Part shown: positions 10,601-18,436 of the stretch, in pieces
Layout: each line of letters opens with the position of its first letter
Position numbering within the stretch: the first letter of the stretch is position 1
NCBI GenBank assembly: GCA_003573975.1
Contig: AP018533.1
Location: 2,976,319 to 3,040,318 of the forward strand
DNA from: Clostridiales bacterium CCNA10
GTDB taxonomy: Bacteria; Bacillota; Clostridia; Oscillospirales; Oscillospiraceae
Direction: 5' to 3'
DNA length: 64,000 nt
Notes under the pieces: generated by a model
The model's input: the letters and a program-made list of their open reading frames with translations, nothing else
Databases searched by the model: none
Told to the model about the DNA's origin: nothing
Position numbers and translations under genes: made by a program

Positions 10601-11924
10601 CAAAGAGAATTGCAACATTGTAGAAGGTCCGCAGCAGTACTTCTCCTGGAGCTACACTGAGGATGTTGGAAGACAAACACTCTTTTATAGCGTTGATATC
10701 GAAAATGATCTGTCTGTGCTCATAGTCCCACAAACGGTAAATCGCAGAGAAGAACTGTCCGATAGGGTAGGAAAGGAAGTGACGATCTTTGGCGTATTCA
10801 GGATAGTAGATTTTAAGCAAGGTGTGAACATCTTTGTTTGCAGTGTATACTTGTTCATCCAAATGTCGGAGAACAGCCGCATTGTTCCATACATCATTGC
10901 CTCTCTCCATGACACTACGCGATTCAGAATATCGCTGAATCGCCGCATCAAAGTGATTAGAAACAAAATGTGCATACTCTGTAATGTTCGCAAATTCCAT
11001 AAGCTGAACGCTCTTGTACAGCTTATGCCATTTCCTAAGTAACGGATCGCCTACTGCGTTTCTATCTTCGCAAATTTCGCCTATTGCGCAGGCCAGGGCA
11101 TTGCTGGGATTTTGCATTGTGGGGAGCTCATATTCACATACAGCGGTATCATGGTGAATGGGAACTTCGAAGCAACCATAGATTTCATTCCAGGAGGAAT
11201 AAATTTTGGAATACTTCTTCTGATAATTGAACAAAAAGATGATGGTTATCCCCATCTTTTCCATAGCAAGTAAAAGCCGGAGCTGTACCGGTGTAAACTG
11301 ATGCACACCGTGAACCACAATGCTGTCAAAGGGTTGCGCTTTGGTAATATCGACAGCTCTTTCACAACGCTTTACTTCCTGTGGTGTTCCAGTACACTCT
11401 TCAACTTCCTTTTTTGCAAGAGACACAACGATTTCTTTGAGCTTTTCACGGCAAGGAGTTTCTGGAAACCTGAAAAGCGAACTTTGCTGTGCTTGCTTCA
11501 GCATATAGACAAAGAGCCGTTGCTCCGTGTTTCCCTTGCTTGCATCAACAGCAGATGCACCGATATCCAATTCTATGAAGAGACGGACAGCTTCAAGGAA
11601 ATGATTTTGATTGTGAGCCAAAGCCATGTGGAACGGCTTACTGATTTTCCGTTTCTCTAACAGTTTCTTGAACACTGCTGAGAAAGCACTATACTGTTGA
11701 ATCCGAAGGCTGATATTATCCGTCCACTGCATATAAACATCTTCGTGTTTGACCAATTCATCTAATGGACAAATCAAACCCTCAATTCGATCACCCAAAA
11801 CATCCTTGAAGCCATTTACAAGGGTTCTTGCACTACAGAAGTGTGGTAAGGCAGAAATCTCATTCCAGAAATCCGCTTTATCTAACTTATAAGGGTCTTC
11901 ATATGTGTAGATTTTAAACGGCAT
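7677..11924 (-). CDS. AddB-like Fe-S nuclease fused to a C-terminal PIN domain
   Basis: A 1415-residue multidomain protein. Residues 1 to about 700 look like a degenerate UvrD/AddB-type helicase scaffold without a clear Walker A. Cysteines at 753, 939, 942 and 948 give the C-Xn-C-X2-C-X5-C pattern that holds a 4Fe-4S cluster in AddB-type nucleases. Between them, D872 and E877-I-K879 could form a PD-(D/E)XK site (inference). A proline-rich linker (about 960-1045) and a coiled coil (1050-1135) lead to a PIN-type nuclease at about 1150-1295 with D1160 (VFDTCSIM), E1189, D1247 and DD at 1270-1271. The tail (1355-1415) resembles a helix-hairpin-helix fold. It starts 3 bases after the NERD helicase stop. 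I know no named family with exactly this fusion. Confidence 0.7.
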   Translation of the reverse strand: MPFKIYTYEDPYKLDKADFWNEISALPHFCSARTLVNGFKDVLGDRIEGLICPLDELVKHEDVYMQWTDNISLRIQQYSAFSAVFKKLLEKRKISKPFHMALAHNQNHFLEAVRLFIELDIGASAVDASKGNTEQRLFVYMLKQAQQSSLFRFPETPCREKLKEIVVSLAKKEVEECTGTPQEVKRCERAVDITKAQPFDSIVVHGVHQFTPVQLRLLLAMEKMGITIIFLFNYQKKYSKIYSSWNEIYGCFEVPIHHDTAVCEYELPTMQNPSNALACAIGEICEDRNAVGDPLLRKWHKLYKSVQLMEFANITEYAHFVSNHFDAAIQRYSESRSVMERGNDVWNNAAVLRHLDEQVYTANKDVHTLLKIYYPEYAKDRHFLSYPIGQFFSAIYRLWDYEHRQIIFDINAIKECLSSNILSVAPGEVLLRTFYNVAILFENVTTYEEFQSKIIEGYAKNYDKLAATPGTDTLSELKNLSVYNKYKVAKKDLLTLIRAIEEINEIATYLFALDNSREDFINFGKHFRNLEEFLKQRELALANEQERALISDLQLRLDKIKPENSTFSGTFRDLQEGLYYYLKQKNDEDQGVDWIVKNYEQIDGDILQSKRQFEKEQRKVYHFACVSDRDMNMSVNDQLPWPLTDEFIRAAYSPIDLQFQVYYTALGERSNFLRYALFYGLCYNRCDVRLSYVRQYGDETTEPYTLLSILGLLPKADLIERVNKPVPFSISVGQDVTKGVKYDRYQMMDMFLCPYRFFLDYVMEDGPVIQGNFLYQKYFENLLIEAVWKRIGKQNRLDVMKFLPKILAQETQKLEPYFKFWKSTEILDLRARAKNYLVHEIITEDHGTTVKPYDPSHMQTRKLFGTALFSVDISEVEIKNPYHEFEALTRRDGWKKIYSLRRLPKPENQIPVDTLRGETKNYLNQTFGKGKTAIPSDWCIYCVHRGNCMESFLCSQISMSSSRNEPRSNSESHTNTSAKALQPPVLESPTVNIEEPLVLKPVAHGTLATDATHDEAENAVSASSPPAIPDPTVENTPSEGKVAPNEWGDFEQILKTIQEMVEGNRQEIQSLKGELTSRKSRREDTTRIEARLAEEERRSQELLDKLTETEDRLATTEAQNRDLSHTVKTQDALLERKRALEFTEDELEELHRYSTIIVFDTCSIMNYPNLLDGVNDGELVVVPKDVNNELEHHKTRFGADERKIKAQRAISAIFNYKRHFPLTYAEGLTDLVPNVYRADTGEKEQNDNMILSVALRYKYYTDIPVIFITDDRSLSNKASGEGLEVWTAKDFLTPPESSFEDVPQAVVSAETVVGTEPAESSEATQITAEETSAVAEAERRAKAQEEYLAQKISLKVLHLEASQISVLQNNGIRTLADFMAQTESSFASLKVKKGVPFTARFLKEQERIKRKLENL

Positions 11925-11927
11925 TTC

Positions 11928-14900
11928 TTACACCTCTGTTTCTATGAGATTCTGCCAAGATAAGTTCTGCTTCCCCTGAACTTCCACCCAGGAGAATGAG
12001 CGAATCGACCTTGTCATAGCAACATAGAGGATACGGGTTTCCTCCCGAGCTTTTTCAGACTTCTCAATGACTTCATCATAGAAATCATTTTGAACAGTTT
12101 GACCGGAATTGCCCACACTCATGCTATAACCAATACGATACCGGCCCTGGCACTTGGTCGTGCTGATATGTAACTGCGTCCTTTTGATAAAATCCATGGA
12201 AGCCGAGCAAAACGGCAGAATTACATGGCCATATTCAAGTCCCTTCGATTTATGTACTGTAATACACTGAATGGTAGACTCTTCCTCATTGCTGGCCGGA
12301 GTTCGACTATCGACAGAGACCTGAGAAATGATGCTATTATAAAGATGCTCCTGCAACGTGTTAATAGTAAGCCGATCTACATTGCAAGCGTTGATGAGCT
12401 GCTCAAACAACAAATCAATATTCAGCTGATAGTAATGCTGTTTCCAAGGATCGTCGCTGAAGTGTTTCCAGGGTTCAAGAGTGCTGTACACCTTGCGGAT
12501 GGCCTGAAGAACGGGCTGTGTTCTAAGGCTTGCAACAATGTATTCCCATCTGTTATTCTTATCAACAGTGTTCGCAAGCATCAGATTCATAAAATTAATA
12601 AGGTAATTCACCTGTTCTTTCTCGTCTGCCTTCGCCCTCCATTTTCCGTTACGAATCTTCATACGTATCTCATAGAGGTTGGATTTGGGGATATCCAGAT
12701 TAAAGAAATTTGAGGTTACAAGGTTGTAAAGATAGTCAGCTTCGTCAAAATGAACCAAGGCCTTGACCAAAGTGAGCATGTCCATAGCAGGCTGGGACAT
12801 ATATAAGTCCCCGCCTGTGTTGGTATGTACGCTGATTCCAAGCTTGGCACAGTCAGTACGAATCATATCAGCTTGCCAGTTTTCACGAACCAGGATCGCA
12901 ATGCTCTTTTCCTTTGCGGAAAGCTTCATTCCGTGGCTCTCTTCGTATTGAATGCGTTTCTGGATTCTTTTAATCTCCTCAACAAGAATGGGAATCCGCA
13001 TCTCTTCATTTGCTGCCGGAAGTCGCCGGTAGAACCGGCTCTTGGAGGTCAAGTATTTCCCGTTATAGTCTCTTGTGCCGATTAGTTTATCTTTGGCTGC
13101 ATCGTAGGTAAGCAACTCTTCATCCATTTCACCCCATGCAGCAAAAGAACGGTCAAAAATATCCAGCAAATACTTATCCGTGCGATAGTTTCGCCGCAAA
13201 GAAAACTCCAACCACTTCTCGGGATTTTTGTCAATTCCCAATTGGTCAAAAGCCTTTTCTTTTGCGCCGCGAAAACGGTAAATGCACTGCTTAATATCGC
13301 CTACAAGGAACAGATTATAGTCAAGTACCTGGGCAATCCGCAGCAAAGATTCAATTTGAGAGTCATCTGTATCCTGAAACTCATCAACAAACATAAACTG
13401 CTGAGCACCTTTATCTATCTTTAACTCTCTGATTCTGCTCTCACTGTCTGGATCATTGATGAATCGATTAAGAATAGACATCATAGAACTGAGGTGGATT
13501 TTGTTATTTTCCAGAAGTTCCCCCAGATATTCTTGTTCAACAGCCGGGATCACGCTGGCCAGTAATTCATGCAATTCACCGTGGCCCTCGCTATTCAAAA
13601 GGGTTCCGAAATCTTGAGGCTCAATAGTTTCGATATCGACACTTTTATTATGCAGTTTTCCAATGAAATCAAGAATACTGTCACGTATAGCGTAAACAGG
13701 CATCCCCAGCTTATCTGTATAGTCGTTTCCGCATTCGATTCTTTTCTGATGGATATACTCATCAAGTAGATCTGTAATTTTTTTGCGGCGATAAAATTCG
13801 CTGGAGGTTATGCTCAAGTCGATTCCATAGCCAAATGAGGTGCCCATCTGGGCAATCAAGTCTTTCGCATAGGAATGAATCGTGCTAATCTGCATGTGTT
13901 CAATTCTGGACACCATCTCCAGGTAATCAGGGGTGGAGGTTATCAGGTAGCAATTCCTGAAGTATGTCTTGAGTTTTTCCTCCATTTGATCTGCAGCTTC
14001 ATTTGTAAATGTGATCATCACAATACGGTCAGCCATTTTCCGCAGCGGAACATTTTGGGTATAGCAGATAAATCCAATACGAGAAATCATCGTGTAGGTT
14101 TTGCCGGTACCTGCACCGGCGCGAATTACAATGTTCTTTTTCGGCGAAGCATGCTCAACTTCATATTGCTCAAAATTAAACTGGCTCTGTTCGCTAAGCT
14201 TTTTGAGAATAGATTCTTGAGAACGGTTATATTTTCCATTATGAATTACAAAGGAAGTAGTATTCTTGCCAAAAGGCTCACTCAATACGCTCATGGAGCA
14301 GTGAAAGCCCATGAACATATCATTAACGGAAGTAGCAGGCGGAATATGGTTTTTCTGTTCGTCAAATGCGATTTCGATATTATCCCGATTCCGTACTAAT
14401 CCTTTTTGTGTAAGTGCTACATCAAGAGCATTAAGCACAAATAACATTTGCTCTTTTTTCGAAAACACACAATATAGCTTGCAACCGCACATATACTGAA
14501 CTTTGATGTCTTCGATGACATTGCCATTCAATTCATCAGCTTCGGAGAAGTAATAAAAGCGAGAATAATCATGCTGATGATAAGAATGTACCTGTCCTTT
14601 TCCAATTTCAGATTCGTCATCTTTATCCAGATCAATATCAGTTTCATACAGATTACGAACTTCCAACATGGTCTTTGAATCAAACGGATCTCTTTTCCAG
14701 CGAAAGGCTTCTGATAATGCCTGATCAATTTTTTTGTAGAAAGAAGATGTATCCTCCAAATCCTCTTTCAATATGGTGAATGACTCATCTAAAACCACAT
14801 CCAGCCTTTTTCTGTGATAAAAATCCTTAGAAACTTGGGGAAGGCAGACCATTTGAAATACTAATGGAAACTTACCTGTATTTTGACGTATATGCCTCTC

Positions 14901-15200
14901 AATTGCAAAACGATATCCGCGCGCTTGCTTTTGTGGCGTAGCAAGAGTTTCTCCTTCGTTTGTTTTGATTATAATGGTATCACTATTCTCAATACGAAGG
15001 ATATTTTCTTCACGCCACCCCTTTAATTCCACAACCAAAATGCCTTTTCCTGGCATAAGGATACAGACATCAAACTCACGGCCATATATTTGACGATTCC
15101 AGTAAATGATGTACTGATCGTCCAAAAACTCCTGGGCTTTGCGTATAAACAAATTTTCTCCAAAGTTAGTGGATTGTGCGCTTCCAATCAGTTTTGCCAT
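11928..15200 (-). CDS. NERD nuclease-domain UvrD/Rep-type helicase
   Basis: A 1090-residue protein. Residues 1-150 form a NERD domain: D44 in REFDVCI followed by E58-x-K60 in VVELKGW matches the PD-(D/E)XK-like core of this nuclease-related fold. The motor is superfamily 1A: Walker A AGAGTGKT at 361-368, motif II VDEFQDTDDSQ near 600-610, and later motifs including TVHKSKGLEYGHV and YVAMTRS near the C-terminus. It probably supplies single-strand translocation for the Fe-S nuclease encoded next, much as AddA works with AddB; that pairing is inferred. It is the first large gene after the regulator, with about 80 non-coding bases between them. Confidence 0.85.
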   Translation of the reverse strand: MAKLIGSAQSTNFGENLFIRKAQEFLDDQYIIYWNRQIYGREFDVCILMPGKGILVVELKGWREENILRIENSDTIIIKTNEGETLATPQKQARGYRFAIERHIRQNTGKFPLVFQMVCLPQVSKDFYHRKRLDVVLDESFTILKEDLEDTSSFYKKIDQALSEAFRWKRDPFDSKTMLEVRNLYETDIDLDKDDESEIGKGQVHSYHQHDYSRFYYFSEADELNGNVIEDIKVQYMCGCKLYCVFSKKEQMLFVLNALDVALTQKGLVRNRDNIEIAFDEQKNHIPPATSVNDMFMGFHCSMSVLSEPFGKNTTSFVIHNGKYNRSQESILKKLSEQSQFNFEQYEVEHASPKKNIVIRAGAGTGKTYTMISRIGFICYTQNVPLRKMADRIVMITFTNEAADQMEEKLKTYFRNCYLITSTPDYLEMVSRIEHMQISTIHSYAKDLIAQMGTSFGYGIDLSITSSEFYRRKKITDLLDEYIHQKRIECGNDYTDKLGMPVYAIRDSILDFIGKLHNKSVDIETIEPQDFGTLLNSEGHGELHELLASVIPAVEQEYLGELLENNKIHLSSMMSILNRFINDPDSESRIRELKIDKGAQQFMFVDEFQDTDDSQIESLLRIAQVLDYNLFLVGDIKQCIYRFRGAKEKAFDQLGIDKNPEKWLEFSLRRNYRTDKYLLDIFDRSFAAWGEMDEELLTYDAAKDKLIGTRDYNGKYLTSKSRFYRRLPAANEEMRIPILVEEIKRIQKRIQYEESHGMKLSAKEKSIAILVRENWQADMIRTDCAKLGISVHTNTGGDLYMSQPAMDMLTLVKALVHFDEADYLYNLVTSNFFNLDIPKSNLYEIRMKIRNGKWRAKADEKEQVNYLINFMNLMLANTVDKNNRWEYIVASLRTQPVLQAIRKVYSTLEPWKHFSDDPWKQHYYQLNIDLLFEQLINACNVDRLTINTLQEHLYNSIISQVSVDSRTPASNEEESTIQCITVHKSKGLEYGHVILPFCSASMDFIKRTQLHISTTKCQGRYRIGYSMSVGNSGQTVQNDFYDEVIEKSEKAREETRILYVAMTRSIRSFSWVEVQGKQNLSWQNLIETEV

Positions 15201-15282
15201 GGAGCAAGCCTCGCTTCCTTATACAAGCAGTATATATTTACATCTGTCCACATAATATTTTCTCACAATAAAAGTCCATTTT

Positions 15283-15498
15283 TCAGGATGATTCTTTATC
15301 CGGCACAATTTCTAAAATGTCCTCGATTTGACAATCTAAGGCTGTGCATATTTTCAGCAAAATCTCTGTGGTTACATGCCCGTTTCTTCCCATTTTTGTA
15401 ACCGAGGCAGGACTAATTCCTGCTTTTGCGCACAGATCCTTCTTCTTCATATCTTTGTCAATGAGTAGCTTCCAAAGTTTTTTATAACTGACTGCCAT
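15283..15498 (-). CDS. Small Xre/Cro-type regulator heading the defence operon
   Basis: A 71-residue protein that is little more than a Cro/C1 helix-turn-helix: turn and recognition helix around KAGISPASVTKM, then helix 4 around LLKICTALDCQIEDIL. A GGAGG site lies 8 bases before the ATG. It is co-directional with and immediately upstream of the helicase-nuclease genes, so it probably controls them. The leader carries a terminator hairpin only about 25 bases before the start codon, and an inverted repeat lies upstream of the -35 box. Activator versus repressor cannot be told from sequence. Confidence 0.8.
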   Translation of the reverse strand: MAVSYKKLWKLLIDKDMKKKDLCAKAGISPASVTKMGRNGHVTTEILLKICTALDCQIEDILEIVPDKESS

Positions 15499-15518
15499 AA
15501 GAAGATTCCTCCAGATAG

Positions 15519-15550
15519 GAAAAAATGCCCTGCCGTTCGGCAGAGCATTT
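15519..15550 (-). terminator. Terminator hairpin inside the leader of the Xre gene (possible attenuator)
   Basis: On the minus strand a 13-bp stem (AAATGCTCTGCCG paired with CGGCAGGGCATTT, one mismatch) with a 2-base loop is followed by six T. It lies between the putative promoter (15607-15635) and the ribosome binding site of the Xre gene. It would stop most transcripts before the defence operon unless overcome. A plain terminator of an upstream transcript is the alternative, but no gene lies just upstream. Confidence 0.6.
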
Positions 15551-15606
15551 GGTTCATGCGATCATGCCGTCAAGATCTATTCCAACACCTGACAGCGTTG
15601 TATATA

Positions 15607-15635
15607 ATGATAGCATATTCAGCAGGAATGCGCAA
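15607..15635 (-). promoter_or_regulatory. Putative sigma-A promoter of the defence operon
   Basis: Reading the minus strand, a -35-like TTGCGC (15635-15630) and a -10-like TATCAT (15612-15607) are separated by 17 bases. It is the best placed promoter-like pair upstream of the Xre gene. Both boxes are imperfect, which fits a regulated promoter. Confidence 0.45.
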
Positions 15636-15638
15636 GAA

Positions 15639-15658
15639 AATCGTGCATTCGCACGATT
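15639..15658. promoter_or_regulatory. Inverted repeat upstream of the -35 box, candidate operator
   Basis: AATCGTGC and GCACGATT form an 8-bp perfect inverted repeat with a 4-base centre, 3 bases upstream of the putative -35 box. Size and symmetry suit a dimeric Xre-type regulator such as the one encoded downstream. Binding is inferred only. Confidence 0.45.
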
Positions 15659-15937
15659 CTTAGTTTTTCTTAGAAAGACTCCCTGTAATTTCTATGATGG
15701 CAGGAGCACTCCGTAATACTTCTGCAGTTATTTCTTTGTTTATGTGGCTCAGTTTTTGCGTCGGCCCATGTGCCTGCAGTACCGCTGGTTCTGGCAGCTT
15801 CGGAAACGTCGCCTGGGGCGCGGTCACTGCGGGTGTTGGGCTTAGTGCGGGCGCTTTTGCCCATTTTGTTTTGAGATGACACAGTGGCCCTCAGTGCGAA
15901 ACTGGCGGTAATCGTTACGGTTATGGCAATTTGTTCT
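15659..15937. other. Stretch without a convincing gene
   Basis: Between the operon promoter region and DUF6809 I see only short open frames on both strands, with low-complexity composition and no ribosome binding sites. No terminator or RNA gene was recognised. Confidence 0.4.
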
Positions 15938-16255
15938 TCATTCCGGTTCTCCCTCAGATGAGAAATGAGCGCCCGTTCTCCTGGTCCGACAGGAGAATGA
16001 GCGCTCGTTTTCGTCGTTGTGCAATTCCGCCGAGAGCCTCCACGCCAGTTCAAAGCCAGCCATAAAACTGTCGAGGGAGGTCTGTTCTCTGATAGAGTCC
16101 TGGGCATCGATGATCCGCAGCACCAGTCTTCGCTCCGGCTTTTCCAAAGCTGCGATCAACGCCTTGTGGCACTTCTCCACTTCATTCTCCTGTTCGTCAA
16201 GCTCCGGTCGGATATAAAAGCAATCATACAGCTCTTTGAGCAGTTTGTTTTCCAT
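15938..16255 (-). CDS. DUF6809-type small protein
   Basis: A 105-residue helical protein. The ATG at 16255 (MENKLLKELYDCF) is chosen because AAGGAG lies about 8 bases before it; upstream in-frame starts are too close to that site. The N-terminal ELYDCF..RPE phrase is what I know from DUF6809, a family of unknown function common in Oscillospiraceae mobile regions. It follows the recombinase pair by about 50 bases and is probably co-transcribed with it. The last 15-20 codons are formed by a strong DNA hairpin (15967-16006), so the C-terminus may have been replaced. Confidence 0.6.
   Translation of the reverse strand: MENKLLKELYDCFYIRPELDEQENEVEKCHKALIAALEKPERRLVLRIIDAQDSIREQTSLDSFMAGFELAWRLSAELHNDENERSFSCRTRRTGAHFSSEGEPE
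15967..16006. repeat. Hairpin within the 3' end of the DUF6809 gene
   Basis: GAGCGCCCGTTCTCCTG and CAGGAGAATGAGCGCTC pair over 17 positions with 2 mismatches and a 6-base loop. There is no U tract on the minus strand, so a terminator is unlikely. Confidence 0.6.
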
Positions 16256-16309
16256 CGTCATCATCTCCTTGCGACCCAAACATATACCACACCTTCCGCA
16301 GAATAGCTA

Positions 16310-17278
16310 TCAGAATTTCAGGAGATTATACAGAATATCTGCCGCTTGCCGCAGTTCCTCCTGGGATGCTTCACCAGGGCTGTTTTCGCTTTTGGCGGCG
16401 TGGCTTGCCAAATAGGGGGCGTAGTTCTGCCGCGTCATTGAAGTTCGGAAATGCCCCAGCATCTGAGAAACCTCTTTCGTGTCCATTCCGTTTTGCAGAG
16501 ACAGGACGGCGCAGGTGTGCCGGAGATCGGCGAACCGAATGTGATCCAGCCCTGCTTCCTTGATAATCTCATTGTGAATCCGACGCACCATCTGGGGTGA
16601 GTAGGGCTTTTGCGTGGCTGGGTGCATGAACATGAGCGGGCTGCTGGGGTGCCTGGCGTGTTCCATGTTTAGGAGCTCAACCGCTTCTGTGGTCAGGCTG
16701 ATGGTTCTGGTGCCGCCTTTGTACTCCACCAACTCCCGCCGTTCCACCGAGCGGTTCTCCGAGATGGTCAGCGTCCGTTCCGCCACGTCCAGGTCATTCC
16801 ACTTCAGCGCGATCAGCTCTCTTTGCCGAAGCCCCGCCGTCAGTGCCAGCAGAAACATGGGGAGGTGGCCCAGCCGCTCCGCCGCATCCAGATAGTCCTC
16901 TACCTCTGCCGGCGTCAGCACATTGGCGCTGACCTTCTTGGGCTTTGGATAATGAAACGCACGGGCGGGGTTTTCCTCTATCAGTCCGTCCCGGATCGCT
17001 TGGTCCAGGCATTGTTGGAGCAGTCGGTGGATGTGCCGCATGGTGTATTCGCCCAGTCCTGGGTATTCAGGGCTTTCCGGGCGGTGGCCGCCAAAGCGTT
17101 TTCTCTCTTCCAGAAAATCTCCGACCTGTTTCGCAGTCAATTCCTCCAGCGGTATATTCCCCAAGCCAGGGAGGATATGGTTTTTGAAGAGATAACCGTG
17201 GGCTGCATAGGTGGTTGGCCTGCTTTGGTTCTTGTCATAGGTCTCCTGCCAGTGGAGGATATACTCTCTCGACGTCAT
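16310..17278 (-). CDS. Tyrosine recombinase/integrase (second of a pair)
   Basis: A 322-residue phage-type integrase. The ATG at 17278 overlaps the stop of the upstream recombinase by 4 bases (ATGA). A SAM-like core-binding domain (about 1-110) precedes the catalytic domain: box I arginine in TAGLRQREL, a lysine-bearing beta hairpin (EYKGGTRT), box II ADLRHT, LGH, and the nucleophile tyrosine in RQNYAPY. The usual HxxR motif reads AxxR: the first histidine is alanine. It lies next to a truncated tRNA-Pro, so it probably catalyses integration and excision of the island together with its partner. Confidence 0.85.
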   Translation of the reverse strand: MTSREYILHWQETYDKNQSRPTTYAAHGYLFKNHILPGLGNIPLEELTAKQVGDFLEERKRFGGHRPESPEYPGLGEYTMRHIHRLLQQCLDQAIRDGLIEENPARAFHYPKPKKVSANVLTPAEVEDYLDAAERLGHLPMFLLALTAGLRQRELIALKWNDLDVAERTLTISENRSVERRELVEYKGGTRTISLTTEAVELLNMEHARHPSSPLMFMHPATQKPYSPQMVRRIHNEIIKEAGLDHIRFADLRHTCAVLSLQNGMDTKEVSQMLGHFRTSMTRQNYAPYLASHAAKSENSPGEASQEELRQAADILYNLLKF

Positions 17279-17985
17279 ACCCCCACCTCCATGCATTGGC
17301 GCTGCAGGTTCCGGAAGGCCACCCACGGCAGGCCGGCCTGTTTCAGTATCCGCTTGTGCAGGTAGTAGAGCTCGTGGAGCTGATACGGCGCTCCGGTCTT
17401 GGGGTTTAGAAACACATAGCAGTCGGTTTCCGGTATCTGTTCCAGAAGATGTTCCGCCTTACGGTTGAGGGCCAGCAGTCGATGTCCCTTGAGGATATAC
17501 CGGCAGCGGATATGAAAATCGGCCCACGACAAGGTGATGAGTTCACATTGCCGCAGGCCGCTGGAGAGTCCTGTGTAGATAAGCGGGAGCACGCCAAGCC
17601 GTTCCGCCGCGTTCAGATACCGCTGGAGCTGCCCCAGGCGCAAGGGGGCCGTTTTATATTCCTCTGCCTGCGGTTCCTGGCAGAGCCGCACCGTGTTATA
17701 GGGGATAAGCTGGTCACGGGCTGCTTCGTCCATACAGCGCCGCAGGAGCAGGTGGACGCACCAGACGCTTCTGGCGCTGAGCCTCTGGCTCCGCAGGCTA
17801 TCATAGAAGCCGGTGACAGTGTTTTCCGACAGCTCCGCCAGCGGAATGCTCCCAATCTCGGGAAGGATGTGGCGGTAGATCAGATTGCGGTATCCGCCCA
17901 CTGTGCTGCCGCTCCATCTACTCTGGTTCTCGCAAAACCAGCGGTCACACCACTGGCCTACGGTATAGCTGTTTCCTTTCTGCAT
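17275..17985 (-). CDS. Truncated tyrosine recombinase-like protein (first of a pair)
   Basis: A 236-residue relative of the neighbouring integrase. The ATG at 17985 is preceded by AAAGGAGG at 7 bases. The core-binding domain and box I (SGLRQCEL) are present. Where box II should be, the sequence reads AFRNLQRQ, so histidine and arginine are both lost, and the protein stops about 10 residues later without the tyrosine. It cannot cleave DNA on its own. Intact overlap with the active gene argues for a retained accessory role (DNA binding or directionality) rather than random decay; that is inference. Confidence 0.75.
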   Translation of the reverse strand: MQKGNSYTVGQWCDRWFCENQSRWSGSTVGGYRNLIYRHILPEIGSIPLAELSENTVTGFYDSLRSQRLSARSVWCVHLLLRRCMDEAARDQLIPYNTVRLCQEPQAEEYKTAPLRLGQLQRYLNAAERLGVLPLIYTGLSSGLRQCELITLSWADFHIRCRYILKGHRLLALNRKAEHLLEQIPETDCYVFLNPKTGAPYQLHELYYLHKRILKQAGLPWVAFRNLQRQCMEVGV

Positions 17986-18099
17986 ATCGTCGCCTCCTTT
18001 CGGCAACCGAACAATACCACAGAACGAGGAAAATAGCTACCGGAAAGAATGGACTGTTTACAGAAGAATGACTGTTCCGAACGATATTGCTTGTTGTCT

Positions 18100-18130
18100 T
18101 TCTTGTCATCTGCTGATTATATGACAAGAA
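18100..18130. repeat. 10-bp inverted repeat between integrases and tRNA fragment
   Basis: TTCTTGTCAT and ATGACAAGAA are perfect inverted copies with an 11-base spacer. Located between the first recombinase start and the attachment site, it could be an arm site or an operator. Confidence 0.4.
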
Positions 18131-18436
18131 TCCGATTATGAGCGAGTTATTGCGGCTGCATATACATTTTCCATCTTTTGAGAAAGGGTGTGCCTCGCCA
18201 GGGCTTATTCTTTGTTTATGCGGCGCATTTCCTGCGTCCCCTCTGTGGCGATTCAGCCTGTCTTTTCTGTTCACCCCGGACGGAACATCTTTTAATATAC
18301 AGAATCCAATCCCACACCCATCCCAAAAGGAGAAAGTTTTGCTTGAAACACGCAGGGCAAAAGAGTGTCAAAGATAAACTGCCGGAGCAGAGGAAAGGGC
18401 CAAAGAGGGCGGCAGAGTGCTGTCTGAAAGTTCCGA

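Noticed and set aside
15670-16107. 145-residue minus-strand frame overlapping DUF6809
   Set aside because: No ribosome binding site, low-complexity composition, and it overlaps DUF6809 in another frame.
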